Shown: positions 27,708 to 37,617, counted from the stretch's first letter. The stretch: DNA of 64,000 bases from JAVBPA01 sp031549925 (GCA_031549925.1 JAVBPA010000017.1:25437-89436); one strand, 5' to 3'. Made by a program: numbers and translations. The notes: generated by a model from the letters alone, not told the origin.

Positions 27708-29976
27708 AGCCGAAAAAAAGTTTAGTAAATTTGAATTTGGTGAATTAAACGAATCTGAAAGTGAATTAATTACTGTCGAAGGCATTATTGAAGGTATTCG
27801 GTTTCAAAATGAAGAAAACGGTTATTGCGTTTGTGACCTTTCCGTATCAGAAGAAGAACTGATAACAATTGTAGGAATAATGCCCTATATCGCCGAGGGA
27901 GAAACTGTGAAAGCTCTCGGAAAGTGGGAAGTTCATTCAAGCTACGGAAAACAACTCAGAATTGAATATTATGAAAAGCAGCTTCCCACATCCGCGGATT
28001 CAATATTAAAATATCTTGCTTCAAGAGCGGTTAAAGGTATCGGGCCGGCTACAGCTGCCAGGATTGTCGAACGGTTTGGAGAAGATACATTTGAAATATT
28101 AGAAAATCATCCGGATTGGCTTACCGATATTCCCGGAATATCCAAAAAAAAAGCCGTTGATATAAGCGAGAATTTCAAGAGTCAATTCGGTGTGCGTTCT
28201 GTAATGATGTTTTGCAGAGATTATTTCGGACCTTCCACTGCGGTTCGTATATATAAAAAATGGGGAGGTTCCGCTGTAGATATAATAAAAACTAATCCGT
28301 ATTCTCTTTGTGAAGATATTTACGGAGTGGGTTTTGATCGTGCGGATAAAATCGCATATTCGCTCGGAATTGAACGTGACAGTGAATTCAGAATAATGAG
28401 CGGTATAAAATACATGGTTTCTTATAATGCAATTCACAATGGACATGTATATATTCCTGAAGAAAAACTGATAACACTTTGCGCTCAAATGCTTGATGTT
28501 CCGGAAGAAAAGGTAATTGCCGCTCTTGAAAAACTTGATCTTGAAAGAAAAATAACACGGGTTAAACGAAACAAAAATTTTATTGTTTATTTAAATTATT
28601 ATTACGAAGCGGAAGTTTATTCAGCTCAAAAAATGGACTTGCTTGACAGACTTTGCCCAAAGCTTGATATAGGAGACATAGAAAGATTTATTACACAAAT
28701 CGAACTTGAAAACAATATCGATTACGCGCTCATGCAAAAAAAAGCTATTATAAACGCTGTAAATAACGGAATTATGATACTTACAGGAGGGCCCGGAACA
28801 GGAAAAACCACAGTTATACGTGCTGTTATACGTGTATTTGAACGGTTAGGAATAAAAATAGCCTTAGCGGCTCCTACAGGACGGGCAGCTAAAAGGATGT
28901 CAGAAGCAACCTCCATGGAAGCAAAAACAATACATCGACTGCTTGAAATGGAATTTGCCGATGATACGGCTCCGCGTTTTAACCGCAATGAGGATAATTT
29001 ACTGGAAGAAGATGTTATAATTATCGATGAATCCTCAATGATCGATATAATTTTAATGTCATCTCTTCTTCATGCTATAAAACCCGGCTGCAGGCTAATT
29101 TTAATCGGAGATTCGGATCAGCTTCCTTCCGTGGGAGCGGGAAACGTGCTGCGTGATATAATATCCTCCGAAAGATTTAATACTGTACGGCTGAACGAAA
29201 TTTTCAGGCAAGCCGAAACAAGCCTGATAATAACAAACGCGCATGAAATTAATATGGGTGAATTGCCTGAACTCGATTCAAAAAACTCAGACTTTTTTTT
29301 CATATCACGCGAAAAAGATAACGACATAGCTGATACTGTGGTAGATTTGTATAAACAGCGGCTTCCGAAATCATACGGGGAAAAGGTAAAACAAAACATA
29401 CAAGTAATATCTCCTTCAAGAAAAGGCGCTGCGGGAACTGTTATGTTAAACACAAAGCTTCAGGAAGCTCTCAATCCGCAAAGCAGAAGCAAAAGAGAAA
29501 AACATTTCCGTGATATTGTATACCGCGAAGGAGACCGTGTAATGCAGATAAAAAATAATTACAATATAGAATGGAATAAGGAAGATACTACAGGAATAGG
29601 TGTATTCAACGGAGATATCGGAATTATTGAAGGTATTAACAACGAACAGGAAACTATGATAATAAACTTCGATGACCGCATTGTTTCATATGAATTCAAT
29701 ATGCTGGACGAACTCGAACACGCATATGCGATAACTGTCCATAAAAGCCAGGGAAGCGAATATCCGATTGTAATTATCCCGATGTATAATTTCGCTCCGC
29801 AGCTTATGAACCGAAATTTGTTGTATACTTCGGTTACACGCGCACAGGAAATGGTTATACTGGTCGGCAGAAAAGAAATTGTTTCGGCTATGGTACAAAA
29901 TAATCAAAGAGCTAAAAGATATTCCGCTTTGTCCGATTTGTTGAAATCACTTGATACCGATTCTTTTAATAATTAA
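27688..29976 (+). CDS. recD2: RecD2-type SF1B DNA helicase
   Basis: 762 aa from the ATG at 27688, preferred because GGGGAG lies eight bases upstream; an in-frame ATG at 27661 has no such site. RecD2 is a 5'-3' DNA helicase acting without RecBC in repair and fork processing. An N-terminal OB-like domain (TVEGIIEGIRFQNEENGYCV) and helix-hairpin-helix repeats (GIGPATAARI, IPGISKKKA) precede the Walker A GGPGTGKTT at about residues 366-374. Walker B (IIDESSM), motif III and the late VHKSQGSEYP motif VI region are present. Confidence 0.95.
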   Translation: MRPKDIEAEKKFSKFEFGELNESESELITVEGIIEGIRFQNEENGYCVCDLSVSEEELITIVGIMPYIAEGETVKALGKWEVHSSYGKQLRIEYYEKQLPTSADSILKYLASRAVKGIGPATAARIVERFGEDTFEILENHPDWLTDIPGISKKKAVDISENFKSQFGVRSVMMFCRDYFGPSTAVRIYKKWGGSAVDIIKTNPYSLCEDIYGVGFDRADKIAYSLGIERDSEFRIMSGIKYMVSYNAIHNGHVYIPEEKLITLCAQMLDVPEEKVIAALEKLDLERKITRVKRNKNFIVYLNYYYEAEVYSAQKMDLLDRLCPKLDIGDIERFITQIELENNIDYALMQKKAIINAVNNGIMILTGGPGTGKTTVIRAVIRVFERLGIKIALAAPTGRAAKRMSEATSMEAKTIHRLLEMEFADDTAPRFNRNEDNLLEEDVIIIDESSMIDIILMSSLLHAIKPGCRLILIGDSDQLPSVGAGNVLRDIISSERFNTVRLNEIFRQAETSLIITNAHEINMGELPELDSKNSDFFFISREKDNDIADTVVDLYKQRLPKSYGEKVKQNIQVISPSRKGAAGTVMLNTKLQEALNPQSRSKREKHFRDIVYREGDRVMQIKNNYNIEWNKEDTTGIGVFNGDIGIIEGINNEQETMIINFDDRIVSYEFNMLDELEHAYAITVHKSQGSEYPIVIIPMYNFAPQLMNRNLLYTSVTRAQEMVILVGRKEIVSAMVQNNQRAKRYSALSDLLKSLDTDSFNN

Positions 29977-29984
29977 ATGATTAT

Positions 29985-30662
29985 ATGGTAAGACGATGTA
30001 TCGGATGCGGCTGTTTTTTGTATGAGGATATTCAATATCAAATTTGCGGAGAATGTCTTGGTTTCTGGGAAGCGCTTGTTATCAAAGAAAAATTTTACGG
30101 ATTGCAAACAAAAGAAGAAGTTTCAAATAATTATGTAAATAGCTATAATTATTTGATATCTTATAATAAGTATGAAAACAATATAGGTAAAAATATGCTT
30201 TTGCATATCAAAGAAAATAACAATAAATTCATTTTTGAATTTTTTTCACAAAAACTTTCCAAAAAAATAGTTGAAAAATTTTCTGATATGTCATATAATA
30301 CAATTATTATTAATGTGCCTCGTTCTCCTTTGTCAATTATAAAGTTCGGGCATGACCAATCAAGAGAACTTGCTCAACGTATTTCCGATATATTGAGAAT
30401 AAAATATGTTAATGCTTTGAAATATAAAAATAAAATAAACAAAACCGAACAAAAGACATTAAATAGAGAACAACGGAAAAAAGCCAGCGAGAATAAGTAT
30501 ACAATTGATAAAGAAACGATAAAAAATGTTATTGGGGCAAGATGTATATTACTTGATGATATATCAACTACCGGAGAAACACTTTCGTCATGCGCCCGGG
30601 TTTTGTCTGAAAACGGCGCATTGTATGTCGATTGTGTTACGGTTGCTAAAAACGTAATGTGA
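29985..30662 (+). CDS. comFC: ComF-family phosphoribosyltransferase-like protein
   Basis: 225 aa. An N-terminal four-Cys zinc knuckle (CIGCG and CGEC, residues about 5-25) is followed by a type I phosphoribosyltransferase fold with the PRPP loop CILLDDISTTGETLSSC near the C-terminus. ComFC homologues assist uptake or processing of transforming DNA; the biochemical role is not settled. It begins 9 bp after the recD2 stop with no Shine-Dalgarno sequence, so it probably relies on readthrough or coupling from recD2. No comFA is present. Confidence 0.88.
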   Translation: MVRRCIGCGCFLYEDIQYQICGECLGFWEALVIKEKFYGLQTKEEVSNNYVNSYNYLISYNKYENNIGKNMLLHIKENNNKFIFEFFSQKLSKKIVEKFSDMSYNTIIINVPRSPLSIIKFGHDQSRELAQRISDILRIKYVNALKYKNKINKTEQKTLNREQRKKASENKYTIDKETIKNVIGARCILLDDISTTGETLSSCARVLSENGALYVDCVTVAKNVM

Positions 30663-30699
30663 AAATAATTGTTGTACAATATATTAAGGGAATGATAAT

Positions 30700-31737
30700 A
30701 TGAAAAATTATATTGTGATTATTTTAGGAACTACTTCAATAACCGTGTATGACGGAAAAACCGATTCGGTTATAAGTGAACCTGCCGCGATAGCGATTAA
30801 TAAAAAAACAAATTTTATTATCAATATCGGAAATGAAGCGGTGCAATTATATGAGAAAATCCCGGGATGTGTAAATATTTTATATCCTTTTAAATTCGGA
30901 ATGTTTTATTATGCTGAGGTTACTGAAAAAATAATAGAACATTTTTATAAAAAATATATTTCCAAAAGAATTATAAAACCAAATTTGATATTATCCATTC
31001 CGATTTATTTATCAAAAAACGACAAAAATAATTTAATGGATTTAGCAAGCGATTACGGTATAAATAATGTATATTTTGTACCAAAAACAATTGCTGATGT
31101 TATAGGAGTCCGTCCTGACGCGCTTACATCCGGTGTATATACGGCAATAAGCATCGGTAATGAAAAAACAGAAATTATTTTGGCTGTACAGGGAAAAATT
31201 ATTTCATACAAAGTGATTAACATAGCCGGAATATGTTTCGATGAAGCCATAATAAAATATATCAGAAATAAATATAATTTAAAAATACGCGAAGAAACAG
31301 CTGAATATATAAAAACAATGATCGGGGGATTATATAACTACATTGACGAAGACGGAGGAAATAATGTTTTGTCTGTCAATGTAAAAGGAATTGATTTAAA
31401 AACAGGACTTCCTCGAATAGTTATAATTTCATCGGTCGAAATTATCGAAGCGCAGAGAAATGTAGCGGACGAATTAATAGAAAGTATAAAACAATATATT
31501 AATAATTTTTCTGATGATATAAGAGCGGATATTACAGTTAACGGAATTTATCTTACAGGCGGAGGGAGTAAACTAAAAGGTATAACAAATTATATTTCAG
31601 AAGCAATAAATATAAATGTTATTAATATTGAAAATTATCAGACATATCGGGTGTTGGGAATAAAAGAAGTTTCAGGTAAAATACAAAGTATTGCAAAAGA
31701 TTCTCATAATTTAATACATATAGAAAATCTTTTATAG
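30700..31737 (+). CDS. Degenerate MreB-like actin-fold protein
   Basis: 345 aa, the length of MreB, and collinear with it from EPAAIAINK to the adenosine-side LTGGGSKLKGI motif. The nucleotide site is altered. The phosphate-1 GIDLGT motif reads VIILGT, with Ile8 in place of Asp. The phosphate-2 DIGGGTTE motif reads SIGNEKTE, with Ser151 in place of Asp and the glycines lost. The EEP around the catalytic Glu reads VPKT. It is therefore probably not an active ATPase. It sits after recD2-comFC, with no mreC or mreD. A role as a scaffold or partner of a true MreB is inference. Confidence 0.8.
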   Translation: MKNYIVIILGTTSITVYDGKTDSVISEPAAIAINKKTNFIINIGNEAVQLYEKIPGCVNILYPFKFGMFYYAEVTEKIIEHFYKKYISKRIIKPNLILSIPIYLSKNDKNNLMDLASDYGINNVYFVPKTIADVIGVRPDALTSGVYTAISIGNEKTEIILAVQGKIISYKVINIAGICFDEAIIKYIRNKYNLKIREETAEYIKTMIGGLYNYIDEDGGNNVLSVNVKGIDLKTGLPRIVIISSVEIIEAQRNVADELIESIKQYINNFSDDIRADITVNGIYLTGGGSKLKGITNYISEAININVINIENYQTYRVLGIKEVSGKIQSIAKDSHNLIHIENLL

Positions 31738-31818
31738 ATATATAACAGTTTTTAAAAATAAAATACAAAGAAAGTATTTATTTAATATATTAAATTAATA
31801 ATTATTGGGGGTTGTGAT

Positions 31819-33288
31819 ATGAAGGGTAATAAAAAAACCACAAAAAAGTATTTGGCGTTAATAATGGCGGCAATTTTTATTGTTTTCAATATACTCGCTT
31901 GTGCGGATAAAAGTGATAACAAATCGGATCAGATTTCCGATAATAATACCGTTGAAAGCGAAACCGAAGTTGATAAATACGAAAATGCCAAAGAAAAATA
32001 TAAAAATATCGAAAGCATAAATTTTGAAGGTGCGGATTTTATGATTGCCGCCCAAGCTGCAGTAGGCACATCCGAAAAAGAAATTTGGGTTGAAACAATG
32101 GACGGCGACGGTATAAATGATGCTATATATATGCGTAATTTGGCTATAAATGAAAAATTTAATTTAGTTATCACATTAAAAGCGGGCGATGTGGGAAGTG
32201 TTGTTAAAAAATCTGTGACGACAGGCGATGAAACTTACAAACTTGCTTTCCCGAACTTAGTAGGCGGAGCTTCCATGGCTCAGCAAGGATATTTGCTGAA
32301 CTTTTTGGATATGGAAAACATTAATATTACCGAACAATGGTGGGATCAGGGAACGGCTGATTTAAAAATCGGAAATAAAGTATATTTTATGAACGGCGAT
32401 ATAAATATGCTCGATAATGACGTTACGTACATCATGCTTTTTAATAAACAAATTATTGAAGACGTAAATTTAGAAGAACCGTATCAACTTGTGCTTGATA
32501 AAAAATGGACTGTTGATATCTTTACTTCGATGATAAAAGATGTTACGACTGACGTAAACGGAGACGGAAAATTTAATGATTCGGATATGTACGGATATGT
32601 AACAACGGGAGCAGGACCGAGTACGTTTTTTTACGGAGCGGGTTATAAATATGTAAAGTTTGACAGCGAAGGCACTCCTTATTTGGATATAAATCAAGAA
32701 AAAATAGTTGCAATACTTGAAAAAATATCAGTAATATTTTCAAAAGACAATACAACCAGAATTCCTGCGGATGTTGCAGTCGGTAAAAATATGTTTATGA
32801 ATGACCAAGTATTGTTTTACGGTGAAGTTTTGAGTTATATTATAAATATAAGAGCAATGGAGACACCGTTCGGCGTTCTTCCGATACCGAAATATGATGA
32901 AAATCAGGAAAATTATTATACTTTCTGCGAAGGCAATGCTTCGACAGTTTGTATACCGATGGTTATAAACGATATCGAATCGGTTAGCTCGGTACTCGAA
33001 GCTATGGCTATTCAATCATTTATAACAGTAACCCCCGCTTATTATGATATAGCTTTGCAACGTAAATATACACGTGATGACGATTCAGCCGAAATGCTTG
33101 ATATTGCGCTTGCACATCGTATATACGATATCGGAAAACTTTATACGTCAATTGGTCTAAGCGAAATAATTAATACTCTCGGCAAAAAAGGATCGACAGA
33201 TTTCGGTTCGGCTTACGCAAAAGTAGAAGTTTCATCTCAAAAAGCACTCGATAAAATAATCAGCTCATTTGAACAGCAAAATTATTAA
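31819..33288 (+). CDS. Extracellular solute-binding lipoprotein, paralogue of 10479-11981
   Basis: 489 aa. Lipoprotein signal ending in ILAC with Cys28, then a Lys/Asp-rich linker. Conserved blocks shared with the first lipoprotein are FGVLPIPKYDENQ, VTPAYYDIALQRKYTRD and SAEMLDIALAHRIYD. The DVNGDGKFNDSDMYGY segment looks like a calcium-binding loop. It again lacks neighbouring permease and ATPase genes. Likely captures sugars or oligosaccharides for an ABC importer encoded elsewhere. GGGGGT lies upstream of the start. Confidence 0.85.
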   Translation: MKGNKKTTKKYLALIMAAIFIVFNILACADKSDNKSDQISDNNTVESETEVDKYENAKEKYKNIESINFEGADFMIAAQAAVGTSEKEIWVETMDGDGINDAIYMRNLAINEKFNLVITLKAGDVGSVVKKSVTTGDETYKLAFPNLVGGASMAQQGYLLNFLDMENINITEQWWDQGTADLKIGNKVYFMNGDINMLDNDVTYIMLFNKQIIEDVNLEEPYQLVLDKKWTVDIFTSMIKDVTTDVNGDGKFNDSDMYGYVTTGAGPSTFFYGAGYKYVKFDSEGTPYLDINQEKIVAILEKISVIFSKDNTTRIPADVAVGKNMFMNDQVLFYGEVLSYIINIRAMETPFGVLPIPKYDENQENYYTFCEGNASTVCIPMVINDIESVSSVLEAMAIQSFITVTPAYYDIALQRKYTRDDDSAEMLDIALAHRIYDIGKLYTSIGLSEIINTLGKKGSTDFGSAYAKVEVSSQKALDKIISSFEQQNY

Positions 33289-33314
33289 TTGGAAATGAAT
33301 TATATCAGAAACAG

Positions 33315-33399
33315 TTTTTAATTTAAACGCAACGTGTTTTTAATTTAAACGCAACGTGTTTTTACTCATAAACAAAATATTTTTAATTTAAACGCAACG
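33315..33399. repeat. Three copies of a 20-bp direct repeat
   Basis: The 20-mer starting TTTTTAATTTAAACGCAACG occurs at 33315-33334, 33337-33356 and 33380-33399. The first two are separated by TG only (22-bp period); the third follows 23 bp later. It lies between the lipoprotein and the CotH gene, ending 28 bp before the CotH start. Confidence 0.9.
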
Positions 33400-33427
33400 A
33401 ATTATTTATAATTCAGCGATAGTAAAA

Positions 33428-35092
33428 ATGAAAAAATTAAGCATATTGTTTTTTATAATAATTCTTATAAATAATTTATTATCCTTATTATCATGCAATA
33501 AAGGCGCTCTGGCAGATAAAGCCTCAGCGCCTTTAATTGATTATGAAATAAATGAAAACGTATCAAATAAGTTTTTAGGATTGGAAATAATCGATTCTGA
33601 TGATTGTGATAAAATTCTAAAAAACAGTTACAAGACATCGGGGGGATTTCTCGGAGATTTAAACTACGGAGGAATATCTCTTCCTTATGATAAAAAAGAA
33701 GGAAGCTATTATATTTCGGCGGATTTGACCGAAGATCCATTTCTTAACGGAAAAGAATTATCATATAATAATAAAATAAATTTAAAAGCTTTATTTGTTG
33801 AACAATCAATAAAACCGGATAATTTTCAATACCGAGTAAAATATAAATTATTAGCATATAATGAAAATGAATATCGGTTATATAATTTAATAATTACTTC
33901 GCATCCGGTTATGACCATAAATAATAAAGGTTATGTGGGTGATTATAATTATCCTATACCGGAAGATGATGTTTCTGTTTATCTGTCACTGTACAGTCCG
34001 TCAGAATATATTACTTCGGAAGCTAAAATCCACATAAGAGGGGGTTCTTCCCGTTATTTTCCGAAAGCAGGTTATAAAATAAACCTGAGGGATTCGCATG
34101 ATAATTCAAACGATGTAAACTTGCTTGGACTTAGAAAAGATAACGATTGGATACTAATTCCGATGTATACGGATGAAAGTAAAATAAGGGATGTTTTTTC
34201 TTATTCATTATGGTATGAATTATCCGCATACAATAACAGTTACGGATTGGAAAACGGTGTAAAAATAAAATATATTGAACTTATATTAAACGATATCTAT
34301 TGGGGTCTTTATGGACTTGTTGTTCCTTTGGATAAAAAGCAAAATGATTTAAAAGACAATTTAGGAGAAATACTGTGCAAAAATGAAAGCTGGGAAATTC
34401 CTGCGGCAAAACTATTGTATGAAGCCGGAAATAGTGAAAGTGTACAATCTATAAATATAAAATTCCCTGATAATCCGGAGCAATCAGATTGGAATAAAAT
34501 TGCTTCCTTTACAAGTTTAATATATGAAAGCAGTGATACGGAATTTTATGATAATATTTTGGAATATATAGAAATTGATAATGTTATAGATTATTGGATA
34601 TTTGTAAATTTGATAAGCGGTGAAGACAACGGATGGAAAAACATGTATATATCTTTCAAATATGATGGAAGTAAATATAAATCGCTTTTATGTCCGTGGG
34701 ATTGCGATTTGAGTTTAGGTGTTACATGGGATGAAAAATCTCCGTTATTTTGGTTTTACAGCGAACATTTGATAAAAATAATTGCGGCAGGGACATTGCC
34801 TAACCGCTTTATTTCACTAAATATCGGAGATTCTAAAAACAAATTGAAAATTCGATGGAATGAATTGAGAGATGATATTTTAAGCATTGAATCTTTGCAA
34901 AAACGTGTAGATTTATTAACTTCTGAAATAGTTTTATCAGGAGCTTGGGAACGGGATAAAACAAGATGGCCCGAAGGAGGTCATGCCGAAGATGTTGGAA
35001 TGATAGAAGATTCCGTAACAGGGAACGGTTATATAAAAGATTTTATTGAAAAACGTATAAATTTTTTGGATAATTTTATTGAAAATATTTAA
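33428..35092 (+). CDS. CotH-kinase-family lipoprotein
   Basis: 554 aa. A lipoprotein signal ends in LLSC (Cys23), so it should sit on the outer face of the membrane. CotH (atypical protein kinase fold) motifs are present: IHIRGGSSRYFPKAGYKINL near residues 200-220, WILIPMYTDESKIRD, YIELILNDIYWGLYGL and the metal-binding CPWDCDLSLG near residue 425. Spore-coat CotH is a protein kinase; such proteins also occur beside VTC and DUF4956 genes, which lie 4-5 kb downstream here. No clear Shine-Dalgarno. It ends 7 bp from the convergent kinase gene. Confidence 0.87.
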   Translation: MKKLSILFFIIILINNLLSLLSCNKGALADKASAPLIDYEINENVSNKFLGLEIIDSDDCDKILKNSYKTSGGFLGDLNYGGISLPYDKKEGSYYISADLTEDPFLNGKELSYNNKINLKALFVEQSIKPDNFQYRVKYKLLAYNENEYRLYNLIITSHPVMTINNKGYVGDYNYPIPEDDVSVYLSLYSPSEYITSEAKIHIRGGSSRYFPKAGYKINLRDSHDNSNDVNLLGLRKDNDWILIPMYTDESKIRDVFSYSLWYELSAYNNSYGLENGVKIKYIELILNDIYWGLYGLVVPLDKKQNDLKDNLGEILCKNESWEIPAAKLLYEAGNSESVQSINIKFPDNPEQSDWNKIASFTSLIYESSDTEFYDNILEYIEIDNVIDYWIFVNLISGEDNGWKNMYISFKYDGSKYKSLLCPWDCDLSLGVTWDEKSPLFWFYSEHLIKIIAAGTLPNRFISLNIGDSKNKLKIRWNELRDDILSIESLQKRVDLLTSEIVLSGAWERDKTRWPEGGHAEDVGMIEDSVTGNGYIKDFIEKRINFLDNFIENI

Positions 35093-35099
35093 TTTCTTA

Positions 35100-35663
35100 T
35101 TATATCCCAAAATGTTTTATAATCATATCGGCAGCGGTTTCGGGAGAAAGATTCGTATTATCTATTTTTAAATAATTATCAAAGGGTTTTTCGTCTTTTC
35201 TGGAATTTAAACGGTAATTTGAATCACATTCGATTAGTAATTTTTCGGAATATTCTAAATTACGTTTTGAAAGCTTGTTCAGGAGCCGGTTTTCCGTTTT
35301 ATTACGCATAAGACGCGTTTCTGGATCAGCGTATAATTCAACGACACATGTTTTAGCTCCGTTCGATTTATATAAATCTATTAAATTATTAATATAATTA
35401 TATTCGTTTTTATCATCAAAACAAAACATGTATGTAAATATAAGTCCCGGCAGATCACTTTCCGCAACTGCTTTAAATATTTCCTGGCGGAATAAATTGT
35501 TTAAATACCGGCCTTGTTCCGATCCGTGTACGCTGAAAAAATTTCGCACCAATTCGATTGTCATATGGTTATGTAAAAGGCGTAGTCCCGTATGTTCGGC
35601 GAGTGCTTGACCTACAGTCATTTTTCCGACGGCTGAAGGACCTAAAATTATTACCAAAGTCAT
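35100..35663 (-). CDS. P-loop kinase (shikimate/AAA kinase-like)
   Basis: 187 aa. Walker A reads GPSAVGKMT at residues 8-16, then LLHNHMTIEL, a lid-like region and a basic segment (RLMRNKTENRL). It resembles small nucleotide- or sugar-kinase-like proteins often annotated as AAA family ATPase or shikimate kinase; the substrate is unknown. It is the last of three genes in the minus-strand operon that begins with the methyltransferase, 28 bp after the HAD-GNAT gene. Confidence 0.75.
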   Translation of the reverse strand: MTLVIILGPSAVGKMTVGQALAEHTGLRLLHNHMTIELVRNFFSVHGSEQGRYLNNLFRQEIFKAVAESDLPGLIFTYMFCFDDKNEYNYINNLIDLYKSNGAKTCVVELYADPETRLMRNKTENRLLNKLSKRNLEYSEKLLIECDSNYRLNSRKDEKPFDNYLKIDNTNLSPETAADMIIKHFGI

Positions 35664-35690
35664 TATTTTAACCTCACTATTTATATAAAT

Positions 35691-36773
35691 TTATATAATT
35701 TCTTTTTTCATATAACCCGATACAAAAGGCAGAGATTCAAATTTTTCAAAACCGATGTAATTATAACCTGATTTTTCGTACCATTCACGCAAGCGGAGAT
35801 TTTCATTGATTATCGATAAAAATATGGCTATTCCTTTCTTTTCTTTTACGTAATTATCAGCGAAATCGAGAAGAGATTTTCCATAACCGTTGCGGCGGTA
35901 TTCCGGTAAAACAGATAGTTTCCCCAAAAACCAAAGACCGTTTCCGCGGTCGGTTAATTCTAAAGTTCCGATTATATTTCCCTCATGATAATAAGCGAAA
36001 AACAAAGATCCGTTTTTTGATTCATATAACAATCTGGATAATTTTATAAATGATCCGTGAGTAGGGCAATTCTGTTCTGTTAAATTGAATTCTTTTGCTG
36101 CTGTGGCAAATGATTTTCTTATAACTTCGCTAGCGGTTTCGTATTCTGATTCACCCATTTGAGAAATATCATCAGATAATAAATTATCAAGCTCGCAGAA
36201 TGATGAAACAGATTCGCCGTTCCAAGTATATCCTAAACGATTAAACATGATACTTCTGATACCGATGGAAGCTGCGGTTGTTACATTATCATAATTATCA
36301 TCAATGAAAATGCAATCGGCAGGCTTTATTCCAATTTTATTTAAAGTATAATTAAAAACATTAACATCGGGTTTTCGTAAATGTATGTCCGCACTTGTTA
36401 TTGATAAATAAAAATATTTGTCTATGTTGTATTTTTGTCTTATCAACTTTGAAAATTCCGATATATCGTTTGAGAGCAATACATATTTATATTGTTTTTT
36501 ATACTTTTTTACAAAGTTTATAAAATTCTCATCGATTGATAAAAAGTTTTCCACATAATCAAAAGCACTCATTTGCGGATCTTCAAAACCGAATGAATGA
36601 AAAAATTCTTCTAAAGATATTTCTCCTCTTGAAGCTTTAGGATATACTTTTTTATATATATCAAAATATATTTCCAAATCAACACCCGATTTGCGATTTT
36701 CTATAAAAGAGCGGAAGTTACCTTTCATTTCATTTAAAATAACTCCGTACATGTCAAATAATATATATTTCAT
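35691..36773 (-). CDS. HAD hydrolase-GNAT acetyltransferase fusion
   Basis: 360 aa with two domains. Residues 1 to about 200 form a HAD-like hydrolase: FDMYGV (nucleophile Asp, with Tyr at +2 as in haloacid dehalogenases), LLSND, KPDVNVF and FIDDNYDN motifs. Residues about 205-360 form a GNAT acetyltransferase with LSVLPEYRRNGYGKSLLDFA (acetyl-CoA loop) and REWYEKSGY. One polypeptide therefore joins a phosphatase-type and an acyltransferase-type domain. It starts 7 bp after the methyltransferase stop. Substrate unknown. Confidence 0.85.
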   Translation of the reverse strand: MKYILFDMYGVILNEMKGNFRSFIENRKSGVDLEIYFDIYKKVYPKASRGEISLEEFFHSFGFEDPQMSAFDYVENFLSIDENFINFVKKYKKQYKYVLLSNDISEFSKLIRQKYNIDKYFYLSITSADIHLRKPDVNVFNYTLNKIGIKPADCIFIDDNYDNVTTAASIGIRSIMFNRLGYTWNGESVSSFCELDNLLSDDISQMGESEYETASEVIRKSFATAAKEFNLTEQNCPTHGSFIKLSRLLYESKNGSLFFAYYHEGNIIGTLELTDRGNGLWFLGKLSVLPEYRRNGYGKSLLDFADNYVKEKKGIAIFLSIINENLRLREWYEKSGYNYIGFEKFESLPFVSGYMKKEII

Positions 36774-36780
36774 TCTAAAA

Positions 36781-37599
36781 TTATTTTTCCTCCGGTTTTT
36801 TTGCTATGTACATTAAATGTTCAGACCAGGAAAGCAGTTCTTCGCGTTCGCATAGTTTTTCAGCCAGTGAAAGCCAAGCTTCAACAGCTTCAGGGGAAGC
36901 ATTCATTATATTATTTTCACAAGGAGATGTTATACTCTCCTGTCCTATTAGATGAAGTTTTATTAAATTAAATTGTTTCATAAAAGGTTCTATATTTTTT
37001 TGATCTATGAAGAACGCTTGTGTGAAAGCTTGCCCGGAAAAGTTATTATTATTCAAAATTGTTTCGCGGAACAAAATTTCAATCGGTTCTTGCGAAAGGA
37101 TTAATTCGGGAATTAATTTCATCATATATATAATACCGGCAAATGTAACTATAAAAGATATAAAAATAACTCCGCCGGGCTTTAATAAATTTAGAGCTGC
37201 GTTTACAGCTTCTATTCGTTCAGTTTCATTAAGCAAATGATACATCGGACCCATTAAAAGAATATGGTCGAATTTTTCACAAGTGAGTTTATCGGCGTAT
37301 CTTGCGTCACCGCATATAGATTTTACGGAAAGATTGTTTTTTGCAGCTTCAGCGAGAGCAAATTCAATATTTTTTTCGGATAAATCAAATAAAGTTACGC
37401 GAGCTCCGGAAGCTGCCAAATATAACGAATATCTTCCGGGTCCGCCTCCGATATCAAGAACATTGTCACCTTTTTTTATGTATCTGTCGAGGTATTTACA
37501 AGTCAGTAAAAATTCGGGACGGTTTCCTATTCGGTTCCATTCGGTTTCGTAATTATTGTTATAAAAATTACGTATTATTTCGATATAATTCTGCTCCAT
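36781..37599 (-). CDS. Class I SAM-dependent methyltransferase
   Basis: 272 aa. Motif I reads VLDIGGGPGRYS (residues about 47-58), followed by the acidic VTLFDLSEKN and the post-II motif FDHILLMGPMYHL. C-terminal helices vary as in small-molecule methyltransferases. A strong AGGAGG precedes the start. The gene is first in a three-gene operon and lies directly behind an intrinsic terminator and an upstream ORF, the arrangement of an attenuated gene. Substrate unknown; the context suggests an inducible modification or resistance role (inference). Confidence 0.85.
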   Translation of the reverse strand: MEQNYIEIIRNFYNNNYETEWNRIGNRPEFLLTCKYLDRYIKKGDNVLDIGGGPGRYSLYLAASGARVTLFDLSEKNIEFALAEAAKNNLSVKSICGDARYADKLTCEKFDHILLMGPMYHLLNETERIEAVNAALNLLKPGGVIFISFIVTFAGIIYMMKLIPELILSQEPIEILFRETILNNNNFSGQAFTQAFFIDQKNIEPFMKQFNLIKLHLIGQESITSPCENNIMNASPEAVEAWLSLAEKLCEREELLSWSEHLMYIAKKPEEK

Positions 37600-37617
37600 A
37601 AAATCCTCCTATAATTA

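Noticed and set aside
33315..33399. Possible CRISPR array
   Set aside because: Only three copies, spacers of 2 and 23 bp, no cas genes, and the repeat is not palindromic.
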